A stretch of 64,000 nt of DNA from Methylopila turkensis (lineage in GTDB: Bacteria; Pseudomonadota; Alphaproteobacteria; Rhizobiales; Methylopilaceae), in contig NZ_BSFL01000002.1 in assembly GCF_027922325.1 (NCBI RefSeq), positions 1 to 64,000 on the forward strand, in the 5' to 3' direction. The notes beneath the pieces were generated by a model. That model ran no database searches and had not been told where the DNA came from. It was given only the letters and a program-made list of their open reading frames with translations. Below are positions 16,241-24,688 of this stretch, in pieces. The position numbers and the translations under genes were made by a program. How positions within the stretch are numbered: the stretch's first letter is position 1; each line of letters opens with the position of its first letter.

Positions 16241-17395
16241 TCAGAGCTTCACTTCGGCGATCTGGCCGTCGGAAATCTCGATCAGGTAGACGCCCGGCTT
16301 GGACTGTCCGCTCTCCTTGCCCTCGGGGCCGGACTTCACGAACTTGATCGGGCCGTTCAGGCCGGTCAGCTCGACGTCCCAGAACGCCTTCTGGATCGCC
16401 TTGGGCTCGACCGAGCCGGCCTTCTCGATCGCCGCGGCGATGGTGCGGACGCCGTCATAGCCGCGGAAGCTTTCGGTCGTTCCCGCAAACGGATAGCCGC
16501 GCTTCTTCCACTCGGCGAGGAAGTATTCGGTCGCCTTCGGATCCGGGGTCTTGTCCGGGGACCAGGGCAGGAAGGTCGTGAGATGCATGGTCTTCTCGGC
16601 CGCCGAGCCCGCCTGCGCCACGATCTGGTCCGGGTTCTGCGAGCCGCCGGTGGTGACGACCCGCTTCTTCACGCCCGTGGCCGCCATCTGCTTGAACAGC
16701 AGCGTGAGCTGGTCCACCGCCGCGGTGATCATGATCGTGTCGGCGTCGGTGCCTTTGATCTTGGCGAGCTGGGCGCTCATGTCCTGCGCCGCGGCGTCCA
16801 TGGTCTCGGTCAGCCCGACCTCGACGCCCTTACCCTTCAGCATCTTGCCGAAGTCGGCCGCCGCGCCGCGGCCCCAGTCGTTGTTGATGACGAGGAAGTC
16901 GACCTTCTTGATCCCGAGCTTCTCGACCATCGGCGCGAACATCTCGGCCTCGAGCGCCGAGGGCGGCGAGATGCGGAACACGAACGGGTTTCCGGACGTC
17001 GTGATCTTGCCCGAGGACGAGGTCTCGACCAGCATCGGAATCTCGTACTCCTCGAGCTTCGGCATCACCGCGAGGGTGAGGCTGGAGCCCCAGGCGCCCA
17101 TCATCACCGGCGTCTTGTCGGAGGTGATGAGCTTCTCGGCGACCGCCGCCGCCTCGGTCGGGTTGGACTTGTTGTCCTCGATCACGAGCTGGATCTTCTT
17201 GCCCAGCACGCCGCCCTTGGCGTTGATCTCGTCGGCGGCGATCTTGGCGCCGTTGACGACATAGGCGCCGGAGGCCGCGAACGGCCCGGTCAGCGGCTGG
17301 TTGACGCCGATCTTGACCGTCTCCTCCGCGACGGCGGGCGCCGCCATCAGTCCGAGTGCCAGGGCGGCGATCGATGCTATGCGGTGCGTCGGCAT
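16241..17395 (-). CDS. livJ: Branched-chain-type ABC transporter substrate-binding protein
   Basis: 384 residues with a Sec signal peptide (MPTHRIASIAALALGLMAAPAVAEE, cleavage near residue 22-23) and a type I periplasmic binding fold (KIGVNQPLTGPFAASG, GVLGKKIQLVIEDNKSNP, MMGAWGSSLTLA). The ATG at 17395 was chosen because GGAG sits six bases upstream; two further ATGs lie just 5' of it. LivJ-type proteins bind amino acids but also aromatic acids and amides. Its place after Mo-hydroxylase genes suggests an aromatic or heterocyclic ligand. Confidence 0.9.
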   Translation of the reverse strand: MPTHRIASIAALALGLMAAPAVAEETVKIGVNQPLTGPFAASGAYVVNGAKIAADEINAKGGVLGKKIQLVIEDNKSNPTEAAAVAEKLITSDKTPVMMGAWGSSLTLAVMPKLEEYEIPMLVETSSSGKITTSGNPFVFRISPPSALEAEMFAPMVEKLGIKKVDFLVINNDWGRGAAADFGKMLKGKGVEVGLTETMDAAAQDMSAQLAKIKGTDADTIMITAAVDQLTLLFKQMAATGVKKRVVTTGGSQNPDQIVAQAGSAAEKTMHLTTFLPWSPDKTPDPKATEYFLAEWKKRGYPFAGTTESFRGYDGVRTIAAAIEKAGSVEPKAIQKAFWDVELTGLNGPIKFVKSGPEGKESGQSKPGVYLIEISDGQIAEVKL

Positions 17396-17424
17396 GGCCA
17401 TCTCCAAGTGTTTTCGAAACATGC

Positions 17425-18630
17425 TCATCGGCGCGCCCGGAGGCGCGCCAGCCAGGACGCGATCCGGCCGAACAGCAGTCCGGTCGCGAGGCGTAGGGGA
17501 TTGAGGCCGGGCGAACCGGGTCCGGCGTCCGGCGCGCGGCCGGCGAGCCGCGCCTCCAGATTGCGGGCGAAATCGGCGACGAGCCGGCCGGCGATGTCGC
17601 GCACGAGGCCGGGCCGGCCGAACTGGGCGATCGGCCCCTTCAGGGCATAGCCGACCGTCAGCCGCACCTCCGAACCGCCGTCCGGCCCGTCGACCACGCG
17701 GTAGCGGATTTCGCCCTGCGCGCCCGAACGACCGTCCGCGCCGGCGCCGAGGATGCGGCCGGAGCGCTCCGCCTCGTCGCGCGCGATCGTCGCCGCGCCC
17801 CGGAAGGCGACGGCGATCGGGCCGAGCGCGACGCGGATGCCGCCTTCGGCGCGGTCGGGCGAAGGCATGGCGTCGACGAAGGCGCCGGGCAGACACTCCG
17901 CCACCGCGCGCACGTCGCCGAACAGCGCGAACACCCGTTCCGGCGGGAAGGCCACGACGAAGCTTTGCTCGAACGTGTGAGCGGGCGCGAAGTCGGACAC
18001 CGCGACGGCCGAGGTCGACGGAGCGGCGATGGGCTCGATCGGCGCGGCGGGCTCACGGGGCGCCGCCGTCGCGCAGCGCGCCCCGACTGGCCCAAGCGCC
18101 CGCACCTCGCCGGAGACCGGCTCGATCCCGCGCGCGCGGCGGTCCGCGATGACCTGCTGGATCGCGCGGACGATGCCGAGATAGCCGGTGCAGCGGCAGA
18201 GGTTTCCGGCGAGGGCGACGCGGATGCGGCGCTCGTCGGGCTCGGCCAGGCGGAGCGCGAGATCGCGCGCCGTCACCAGCATGCCCGGCGTGCAGAAGCC
18301 GCACTGCAACGCGTGCTCGCGGTTGAAGGCGGCGCGTAGCTCGGCCATCAGCGCGTCGTCGTCGAAGCCCTCGATGGTGACCACGTCCGCGCCCTCGCAG
18401 GTCGCGGCGAAGGTCAGGCAGGACCGCGCCGGCTCGCCGTCGACCAGCACCGTGCAGGCGCCGCAGACGCCGTGCTCGCAGCCGAGATGGGTGCCGGTGA
18501 GATTGAGGTCCTCGCGCATGAAGTCCGCAAGGTGCGTGCGCGGCTCGACCTCGGCCGCGACGGCGCGGCCGTTGACGGTGAGCGCGACCGGCGTCGCGCC
18601 CGCGCGGCGGAGACGGACGGGGGCGTTCAC
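17425..18630 (-). CDS. Mo-hydroxylase 2Fe-2S subunit fused to a CoxG (SRPBCC) domain
   Basis: 401 residues. Positions 14-165 form the small subunit of a xanthine dehydrogenase-family enzyme: the plant-type 2Fe-2S site Cys51, Cys56, Cys59, Cys71 and the second site Cys110, Cys113, Cys145, Cys147 (CGFC, CRC). A linker of about 50 residues leads to a CoxG-type SRPBCC domain (about 215-355; QSFVVAFPPERVFALFGDV, LPGAFVD) and an amphipathic basic tail (LLFGRIASWLARLRARR). CoxG in carboxydotrophs recruits CO dehydrogenase to the membrane and is normally a separate protein. GTG start at 18630 overlaps the preceding stop. Confidence 0.88.
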   Translation of the reverse strand: MNAPVRLRRAGATPVALTVNGRAVAAEVEPRTHLADFMREDLNLTGTHLGCEHGVCGACTVLVDGEPARSCLTFAATCEGADVVTIEGFDDDALMAELRAAFNREHALQCGFCTPGMLVTARDLALRLAEPDERRIRVALAGNLCRCTGYLGIVRAIQQVIADRRARGIEPVSGEVRALGPVGARCATAAPREPAAPIEPIAAPSTSAVAVSDFAPAHTFEQSFVVAFPPERVFALFGDVRAVAECLPGAFVDAMPSPDRAEGGIRVALGPIAVAFRGAATIARDEAERSGRILGAGADGRSGAQGEIRYRVVDGPDGGSEVRLTVGYALKGPIAQFGRPGLVRDIAGRLVADFARNLEARLAGRAPDAGPGSPGLNPLRLATGLLFGRIASWLARLRARR

Positions 18631-19475
18631 GCTGCGCTCCTGAGGGCCGGAGGCGTCGCGTCGAAGGCCTGCGCCAGCGCGCGGCCCAGCGCCTCCAGAT
18701 GGATGTGCCGGTCGACGGCGTCCTCGACGCCCCCGGCGGCGAGCCGCCGGCCGGCCTCCTCGCGATCGAGGCCCGACGATCGGTCGAACAGCGCGAGCGC
18801 GTCCTCGATCACCAGCGGCGGCGCGTCGATCGCGCCGGCGACGGCGCGGGCGGTTCCGCGCTCGGGATCCACCAGCGCCGCGCCGATCGCGTGCGCGAAT
18901 TCACCGATCTTGCGGGCGTGCTTGACGTAGCCGAAGCGGGCAGCCGCCGAGACCAGCGGAATCCGTACGGCGACGAGCAACTCTCCCGGCTGAAGCGCCG
19001 TCGCGAGCGCGCCGGTGATAAAGGCTCCAATCGTGAGACGTCGCCGTCCCGAGCGCGAGGCGATCTCGACCTCCGCCCCGAGCGCCGAAAGCGTCGAGAC
19101 CCAGTCGGCCGCGGGGTCGGCATGGGCGAGGCTGCCGCCGATCGTGCCCCGATTGCGCACCGCGCGATAAGCGATGCCCGACGCCACCCGCGCCAGCATG
19201 TCCCGCCCGACGTCCGGCGCGCGGCCGTCCTCGAAATCGGCGTGGGTGACGCAGGCGCCGAACACGAGGGCGTCGGCCTCGCGGTCGATGCGGCGCAGCT
19301 CCGGAATCCCCGCGATGTCGACCAGAAGGTCGGGCTCGACCAGCCGAAGGTTCAGCATCGGCCCGAGCGACTGGCCGCCGGCCAGAACCTTCACGAGGCC
19401 GGCGGTCGCGCCGAGCGCCGCCAACGCCTCGGACAGGTCGCGTGGGCGAACAAGATCGAAGCGCGCCGCCTTCAT
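18627..19475 (-). CDS. Mo-hydroxylase FAD-binding subunit (CoxM-like)
   Basis: 282 residues, the usual size of the medium subunit of xanthine dehydrogenase/CO dehydrogenase-type enzymes. FAD-binding motifs are AGGQSLGPMLNLR (about 32-44) and TIGGSLAHADPAADW (about 113-127). It takes electrons from the 2Fe-2S subunit. Its stop overlaps the GTG of the small-subunit gene and its start overlaps the end of the large-subunit gene. Confidence 0.9.
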   Translation of the reverse strand: MKAARFDLVRPRDLSEALAALGATAGLVKVLAGGQSLGPMLNLRLVEPDLLVDIAGIPELRRIDREADALVFGACVTHADFEDGRAPDVGRDMLARVASGIAYRAVRNRGTIGGSLAHADPAADWVSTLSALGAEVEIASRSGRRRLTIGAFITGALATALQPGELLVAVRIPLVSAAARFGYVKHARKIGEFAHAIGAALVDPERGTARAVAGAIDAPPLVIEDALALFDRSSGLDREEAGRRLAAGGVEDAVDRHIHLEALGRALAQAFDATPPALRSAA

Positions 19476-21856
19476 GCCGCGCTCCTCTGCGCGCCGCGCG
19501 CCTCGGAAACGCTTTCGCGCGCGGACAGAACCGCCTCGACGATGCGGCGCGGCGTGACGGGCGAAACGAGCATCTCGACGCCGAGCGGACGCAGCGCGTC
19601 GTTGATGGCGTTCGCGAGAGCCGCCGGAGGCGCGATGGCGCCGCCTTCGCCGATCCCCTTCACGCCGAAGCGGGTGTAGGGCGACGGCGTCTCCATATGG
19701 TCGATGCGCGGGCTTGGAACCTCGGCCGCGCCCGGCAGCAGGTAGTCGGCGAAGGTGGACGCCAGCGGCTGCCCGCTCGCGTCGAACGGCATCTCCTCCA
19801 GCAGCGCGGTGCCGACGCCCTGCGCCAGCCCGCCAAGAATCTGGCCGTCGACGACCAGCGGGTTCACCAGCACGCCGCCATCCTCGACGATGACGTAGTC
19901 GAGGATCTCGACGCCGCCGATCTCCGCGTCGACCGCGACCACGACCGCGTGAGCGGCGTAGGAGAAGGTGCCGCTGTCGCGGACGGGCTTGTAGCCGGCC
20001 GTCACCTCAAGCCCGCCGCCATGCGCGTCGGCCGGCAGGTCCTGCGGGCGCCGGTACCAGACGCGCGCGATCTCGGCGACCGTGGCGTCGCCGTTCGGGC
20101 CGACGACGGCGCCGGCCTCGAACCGGACGTCCGCGGGATCGGCCTGCAGCAGATGGGCGCCGATCGCGGTGAGGCGGCCCACGAGTTCGGTCGCGGCGGC
20201 GGCGACCGCGCCGCCGGTCATCACCATCATGCGCGAGCCCCAGGCGCCGGTGGAGTACGGCGTCATGGCGGTGTCGCCGTGGACGACGCGGATCTTCGCG
20301 ACCGGCAGGCCGAGGATCTCGTTCGCGACCTGGGCGAGCGTGGTTTCCAGCCCCTGCCCGTGGCTGTGCGCGCCGATCCGGAGCTCCAGCCCGCCGTCGG
20401 GCGTCACGCGCGCGCCGGCCTGCTCGTGGCCCGGCACCATCGGGATGCCCCAGCCGGAATAGACCGAGGTGCCGTGCGCCGCCTGCTCGCAATAGATCGA
20501 CAGCCCGAAGCCGATGCGCCGCCCGTCCGGCTCGCCCGCCTTCTGCCGCGCGCGCACCGCGTCGACGTCGATCGCCTTCACGGCGCGGGTCAGCGCCTGC
20601 GGGTAATCCCCGCTGTCGAAATGCTTTTTCGTGATGTTGTCGAACGGCATCTGCTCGGGCCGCACGAGATTCCTCAGGCGCACCTGCTCCGGCGTCAGGC
20701 CGGCTTCGACCGCGACCGCGTCGAGCGCGAGCTCCAACGCGAAGCAGACGCCGGTGCGCGCCACGCCGCGATAGGGAAGGATCGGAGCCTTGTTGGTCGC
20801 GACCGACCATGTCCGGCAGCGATAGGCCGGGAAATCGTAGGGGCCGGGCAGGATGCTCGCGACCTGCGCGGCTTCGAGGCAGGCCGAGAACGGATAGGCG
20901 GAGTAGGCGCCGCTATCGACGATCGCCTCGCAGTCGACGCCGCGGATCGCGCCGTCGCGGTCGGCGTAGACGGTGATCTCGTAATGGTGCTCGCGGCAGT
21001 TCGCCCCCGCCGTCAGGTGCTCGCGGCGGTCCTCGATCCAGCGCACGGGATGGCCGCAGCGCAGCGCCAGCCAGCCAAGGCAGACCTCCTCGGGCAGCAG
21101 GATGCCCTTGTAGCCGAAGCCGCCGCCCACGTCGGGCGCGGCCACGCGGATGCGGCCCTCCTCGATCCCGAGGCATTCGGAGAGGCCGGAGCGCACGATG
21201 TGCGGCATCTGGCAGGCGGTGTGGACCGTCAGCTGGTCCAGCCGGCGGTCGAGATGGGCGACGACGCCCCTGCCCTCCAGCGGCGCCATGCACTGCCGGC
21301 TGGTGGAGATCGAGCGGCTGACCTTGATCGGCGCGTCGAAGGCCTTTTCGATGCCGACGTCCACGAAGGTCTCGAGGAAGACGTTGTCGCCCCAGTGCTC
21401 GTGGACCAGCGCCGCGCCTGGCTCGCGCGCGAGACGCATGTCGTAGAGCGCCGGAAGCTCATCGAGATCGAGCTCGACGCGGGCGGCGATGTCCTCGGCC
21501 TCGGCGCGGGTCGCCGCCACGCACATGGCGACGAGTTCGCCGACCTGCCGGACCTTGCCGAAGGCGAGCACGGGCTGCTCGGAGACCTTGAAGCCGGGCA
21601 GGCCCGAGACCGCGCGGATCGGCGCCACGCCTTCAAGATCGTCGGCGACGAACACCTGCGCGCGGATGTCGTCCGGAATCCGAATCCCGCGGATGCGGGC
21701 GTGGGCGAGCGGGCTGCGCACGAAGGCGACGTCCTGCATGCCGGCCATCCGGATGTCGGCCACGTACTGACCGCGGCCGCGCATGAAGCGGTCGTCCTCC
21801 TTGCGCGGCAGCCTCGCGCCGACGCCTTCTCCGCGGGCTCCGGGCGCGGCGCTCAT
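19472..21856 (-). CDS. Mo-hydroxylase molybdopterin-binding large subunit
   Basis: 794 residues with the two molybdopterin cytosine dinucleotide-binding domains of the xanthine dehydrogenase family. Visible features are VGGGFGYKG (about 242-251), the active-site loop PYRGVART (361-368) and the base glutamate in GIGEGG (Glu737). The loop is not the AYxCSFR of true form I CO dehydrogenase, so CO is unlikely as a substrate. The family hydroxylates carbons next to a ring nitrogen, or aldehydes. With an amidohydrolase and an alpha/beta hydrolase in the same operon, an N-heterocycle is the likeliest substrate class (inference). Confidence 0.9.
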   Translation of the reverse strand: MSAAPGARGEGVGARLPRKEDDRFMRGRGQYVADIRMAGMQDVAFVRSPLAHARIRGIRIPDDIRAQVFVADDLEGVAPIRAVSGLPGFKVSEQPVLAFGKVRQVGELVAMCVAATRAEAEDIAARVELDLDELPALYDMRLAREPGAALVHEHWGDNVFLETFVDVGIEKAFDAPIKVSRSISTSRQCMAPLEGRGVVAHLDRRLDQLTVHTACQMPHIVRSGLSECLGIEEGRIRVAAPDVGGGFGYKGILLPEEVCLGWLALRCGHPVRWIEDRREHLTAGANCREHHYEITVYADRDGAIRGVDCEAIVDSGAYSAYPFSACLEAAQVASILPGPYDFPAYRCRTWSVATNKAPILPYRGVARTGVCFALELALDAVAVEAGLTPEQVRLRNLVRPEQMPFDNITKKHFDSGDYPQALTRAVKAIDVDAVRARQKAGEPDGRRIGFGLSIYCEQAAHGTSVYSGWGIPMVPGHEQAGARVTPDGGLELRIGAHSHGQGLETTLAQVANEILGLPVAKIRVVHGDTAMTPYSTGAWGSRMMVMTGGAVAAAATELVGRLTAIGAHLLQADPADVRFEAGAVVGPNGDATVAEIARVWYRRPQDLPADAHGGGLEVTAGYKPVRDSGTFSYAAHAVVVAVDAEIGGVEILDYVIVEDGGVLVNPLVVDGQILGGLAQGVGTALLEEMPFDASGQPLASTFADYLLPGAAEVPSPRIDHMETPSPYTRFGVKGIGEGGAIAPPAALANAINDALRPLGVEMLVSPVTPRRIVEAVLSARESVSEARGAQRSAA

Positions 21857-22737
21857 GCGGCCTCCGACCGTGCTTTCGCCACGGCGAGGATCGCGAGCGC
21901 GGCCTGGGTCAGGGCGCCGTCCGGCGAACGGAGCTCTTCGAGGATCGAGAAATGGTCCGCGCCCGCGATCGGGATCAGCGGACCGGCCGCGCCCTCGGCC
22001 GTACGCTTCGCGTGCAGCGCCTGGGCGTCACGGACGAGCGCGGGAACCTCGGCCGTCCCGTAGGCGATCGCCAGCGGCTTGTTCACGACCGGCAGCGACA
22101 GCGGCGAGAGCGTCTCGACCTCGCGGTCGGTCAGGTTCAGCGCGGCGTTCAGGAAGGTGTCGCGGATCGGCCCAAGCGCGTAGACGCCGGAGATCGCGAG
22201 CCCCGCCCTGACCGAGGAATGACCGAGCAGCATGGTGGTCAGGTGCCCGCCCGCCGACCAGCCGGCGAGCACGAACGGGCCGTTCAGCCCGTGCTGGCGG
22301 CCCTCGCGGGCGAGCCAGTCCAGCGCCTCGCCCAGCTCCGCGACGATCTCGGTGAGGCTCGCGTCCGGCGCCAGCGTATGGCTCGGCATCGCGACCGACC
22401 AGCCGGCCGCGACCGCGCCTTCGGCGTAATGCGCGAACACCTCACGCGAGTTTTTCTGCCAGTAGCCGCCGTGGATGAAGACGAGGCAGGGCGCGTCGCG
22501 ATCGGCGGACGGGTAGAGGTCGATGCGGTTGCGGGGTTTCGGCCCATAGGCGAGGTCGAGCTTCGCCCCATGGCGCGAACGCCAGTCCGCCGCGAGCTCG
22601 TCGCGCTCGGCCGCCCAGGCCGCGCTGTTCGCGACCGCCGCGACGTTGTTGTAGGCGGCGTCGCGCTCGTCTTGAGACAGCGTCTCCCAGACGTCCTGCG
22701 GCGCGGGTTCCGCCATGTGGGCGGCCGGAGCGCTCAC
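21853..22737 (-). CDS. Alpha/beta hydrolase, formamidase/esterase-like
   Basis: 294 residues. The oxyanion motif HGGYW and the nucleophile elbow GWSAG place it with the arylformamidase/carboxylesterase group; a histidine in the C-terminal segment GADHFS completes the triad. In N-heteroaromatic pathways an enzyme of this fold removes formate or cleaves an amide after ring opening, which fits the operon. GTG start at 22737 overlaps the amidohydrolase stop, and the stop overlaps the large-subunit ATG. Confidence 0.85.
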   Translation of the reverse strand: MSAPAAHMAEPAPQDVWETLSQDERDAAYNNVAAVANSAAWAAERDELAADWRSRHGAKLDLAYGPKPRNRIDLYPSADRDAPCLVFIHGGYWQKNSREVFAHYAEGAVAAGWSVAMPSHTLAPDASLTEIVAELGEALDWLAREGRQHGLNGPFVLAGWSAGGHLTTMLLGHSSVRAGLAISGVYALGPIRDTFLNAALNLTDREVETLSPLSLPVVNKPLAIAYGTAEVPALVRDAQALHAKRTAEGAAGPLIPIAGADHFSILEELRSPDGALTQAALAILAVAKARSEAA

Positions 22738-24020
22738 GCCGCGATCGCCTGCGGCAGGATCGGGCTGTCGGCGTCGATGCGCTTGCCGGCGCGCAGGCAG
22801 AAGGCCGGCTGCAGCAGGCGCTCGGCGATGACGCGGTAGTCCTCGTTGTCGCGCAGCACGAAGCGGCCGCGGACGTCGTCGAGCACGGACACGTCCGCCG
22901 TCCTCCCAACCGCGAGCGAGCCCAGCGTGTCCTCCATCTGCAGCATCTTCGCGGGATGCGAGGTGACCATCTTGACCACCTCCTCCAGCGGGATGCCGAG
23001 CGTCATCATCGAGCTCATGGCCTGGGTCAGGCTGAAGCGCGCCTGGCCCTTGAAGGGGTGGTTCTCGTCGTCCTCGTGCTCTTCCGGCGTGCCGAGCGGC
23101 ACAGGGATCTCGGGCACCTGCGTGTTGTAGCCGTGCATGTCGGCGCCGAGCGTGTGCGGGATCACGCCGGCCGCGAGCGCCTGCTTGGCGAGGCGATAGG
23201 AGAAGTGCGACCCGTGGCCGACGTCCACCTTCAGGCCACGGTCGAGCGCCGCCTGGATGACGTGGTGCAGCTCGCCCTCGCGGTTCACGAAGCCGCCGGG
23301 GTGGCGCGTGAAGGGATGGGCCAGCACGTCGCCCTCCTTCAGCAGCGGGATCACGCGCTCAAGGATGGTGTCGGCGTCCTCGCCGTTCTTCCCGCTCTCG
23401 GGCAGGCCCCAGAGCTGGCCGAAATGGACGTAGAGCGGCACCTCGGCGCGGCGCGCGATCTCCGCGGCCATCTCCATGACCTTGATGCCCCAGCGCGCGA
23501 AGCCGCCGATCTCGGCGTGGCCCTTGATCCCGCGGACGAGGTCGCGGTTCGCGGTCGCCGAACGCACGGTCGCTTCGATGTCGACGCAGTCGGGGCTGTA
23601 GAGGTTGGGGTAGAAATGGCCCTCGAGGCCGCCCACGAGATAGGCGGAGAGGAAGGCCAGCACGTTGGTCTCGGACGGCTCGGCGATGAACTTGCGGAAG
23701 CCCGGCAGCGTCATGCAGGACGGACCGCCCTGGTCGATCACGGTGGTGACGCCCGAGCGCACGCCGACCATGTCGGGATCGAGCCCGAAGCGGCCGGTGA
23801 CGTACTGGTAGACATGGCCGTGGGTGTCGATCAGGCCGGGCAGCACCAGCCTGCCGGAGACGTTGACGACCTCGGCCGCCGCGCTCGGCAGGATCGCCTC
23901 CTCGACCGCGGCGATCTTGCCGGCCTTCACCGCGACGTCGCGCACCCCGTCGACGCCGGAGGCCGGACAGATCACCCGTCCGCCCTTGAGCACCAGATCG
24001 TACCGTGTCGCGTCCGCCAT
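22734..24020 (-). CDS. Amidohydrolase/deacetylase-family metallohydrolase
   Basis: 428 residues of the amidohydrolase superfamily. Metal-binding features include the N-terminal DTHGHVY in strand 1, KGHAE with GGFARWGIKV, and the histidines in YVHFGQ, AHPFTRHPGG, DVGHGSH and the later ADMHG. The C-terminal beta-sandwich signature is LGSLAVGRTADVSVLD. Relatives open cyclic amides or remove acyl groups. It is the first gene of the ten-gene operon. The ATG at 24020 was chosen for GGAGGAACGA directly upstream. It is divergent from the MarR gene. Confidence 0.87.
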   Translation of the reverse strand: MADATRYDLVLKGGRVICPASGVDGVRDVAVKAGKIAAVEEAILPSAAAEVVNVSGRLVLPGLIDTHGHVYQYVTGRFGLDPDMVGVRSGVTTVIDQGGPSCMTLPGFRKFIAEPSETNVLAFLSAYLVGGLEGHFYPNLYSPDCVDIEATVRSATANRDLVRGIKGHAEIGGFARWGIKVMEMAAEIARRAEVPLYVHFGQLWGLPESGKNGEDADTILERVIPLLKEGDVLAHPFTRHPGGFVNREGELHHVIQAALDRGLKVDVGHGSHFSYRLAKQALAAGVIPHTLGADMHGYNTQVPEIPVPLGTPEEHEDDENHPFKGQARFSLTQAMSSMMTLGIPLEEVVKMVTSHPAKMLQMEDTLGSLAVGRTADVSVLDDVRGRFVLRDNEDYRVIAERLLQPAFCLRAGKRIDADSPILPQAIAA

Positions 24021-24069
24021 TCGTTCCTCCATCCCGCAGGCCGCCCGGCTTGCCCGGCGGCGCGAAAAA

Positions 24070-24085
24070 GCGAAGTATGCTTCGC
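24070..24085. promoter_or_regulatory. Candidate MarR operator between divergent genes
   Basis: The inverted repeat GCGAAG-TATG-CTTCGC lies 50 bases upstream of the amidohydrolase start and within the divergent region to the MarR gene. Dyads of this size are typical MarR sites. No expression data can be read from the sequence. Confidence 0.4.
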
Positions 24086-24168
24086 AATTCCTCATGCAGG
24101 CGGCATGCCATCTGGCGAGCGGCTTGCAGGGCGAAAGCCTGGAAGAGCCTTTCAGCGAGACCCTGCGC

Positions 24169-24660
24169 GTGAGCGAAAACGCCTCAGATTCAAATTGTTA
24201 CAAAGAAATTTGGCCGCTGATCGAACGTCCCGGATTTCTGGCGCGGCGGCTTCATCAGATCCATGTGAGCCTGTTCGCCGAGCTGTGCGCCACGTTTCGG
24301 ATGACGCCGCTCCAGTACAGCCTGCTGTCGGCGCTGGCGGTCCTCGACGAGGCCGACCAGACGACGCTGGCGCGGGCCGTGGCGCTCGACCGGACGACGA
24401 CGACCGGGGCGCTGAAACGCCTTGAATCCAGAGGACTTCTGCAGCGCGTGACCTCGGCGCAGGACCGCCGGGCGCAGGTGTGCCGGATGACCGCCGAAGG
24501 GGCTGCGCTGCTCAGCGCGATGGAGGCATCGGCGCGCGCCGCCCACGAGGCCACCGTCGAGGCGCTCAACGCCGACGAGCGCGCCACCTTCCTTGAGTTG
24601 CTGAAACGCGTGGTGAGCGCCCATGCCGGGCGCCGCGCGGAAAACCTGCGCGAGAGTTAG
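24169..24660 (+). CDS. MarR-family transcriptional regulator
   Basis: A MarR winged-helix regulator, 163 residues from the GTG at 24169. It shows the dimerisation helix (ERPGFLARRLHQIHVSLF), the recognition region (TTLARAVALDRTTTTGALKRL) and the wing (VTSAQDRRAQVCRMT). The group that begins with RPGFL-RR-HQIHV often regulates aromatic catabolism. An in-frame ATG at 24094 would give 188 residues; neither start has a strong Shine-Dalgarno sequence, and 163 residues fits the family better. It probably represses the divergent ten-gene operon until a pathway compound binds. Confidence 0.85.
   Translation: MSENASDSNCYKEIWPLIERPGFLARRLHQIHVSLFAELCATFRMTPLQYSLLSALAVLDEADQTTLARAVALDRTTTTGALKRLESRGLLQRVTSAQDRRAQVCRMTAEGAALLSAMEASARAAHEATVEALNADERATFLELLKRVVSAHAGRRAENLRES
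24191..24212. promoter_or_regulatory. AT-rich inverted repeat inside the 5' end of marR
   Basis: CAAATT (24191-24196) and AATTTG (24207-24212) are separated by 10 bases in a locally AT-rich stretch. It lies within the first codons of the MarR gene as called. It could be an autoregulatory site or a sign that the true start lies further downstream. Confidence 0.25.
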
Positions 24661-24688
24661 GCTCGAAGCGCCCGATTGCTGTGCAGGA

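Noticed and set aside
19472..21856. Aerobic CO dehydrogenase large subunit
   Set aside because: The active-site loop is PYRGVART, not the AYxCSFR of form I CoxL. The operon has hydrolases and an importer instead of cox accessory genes.
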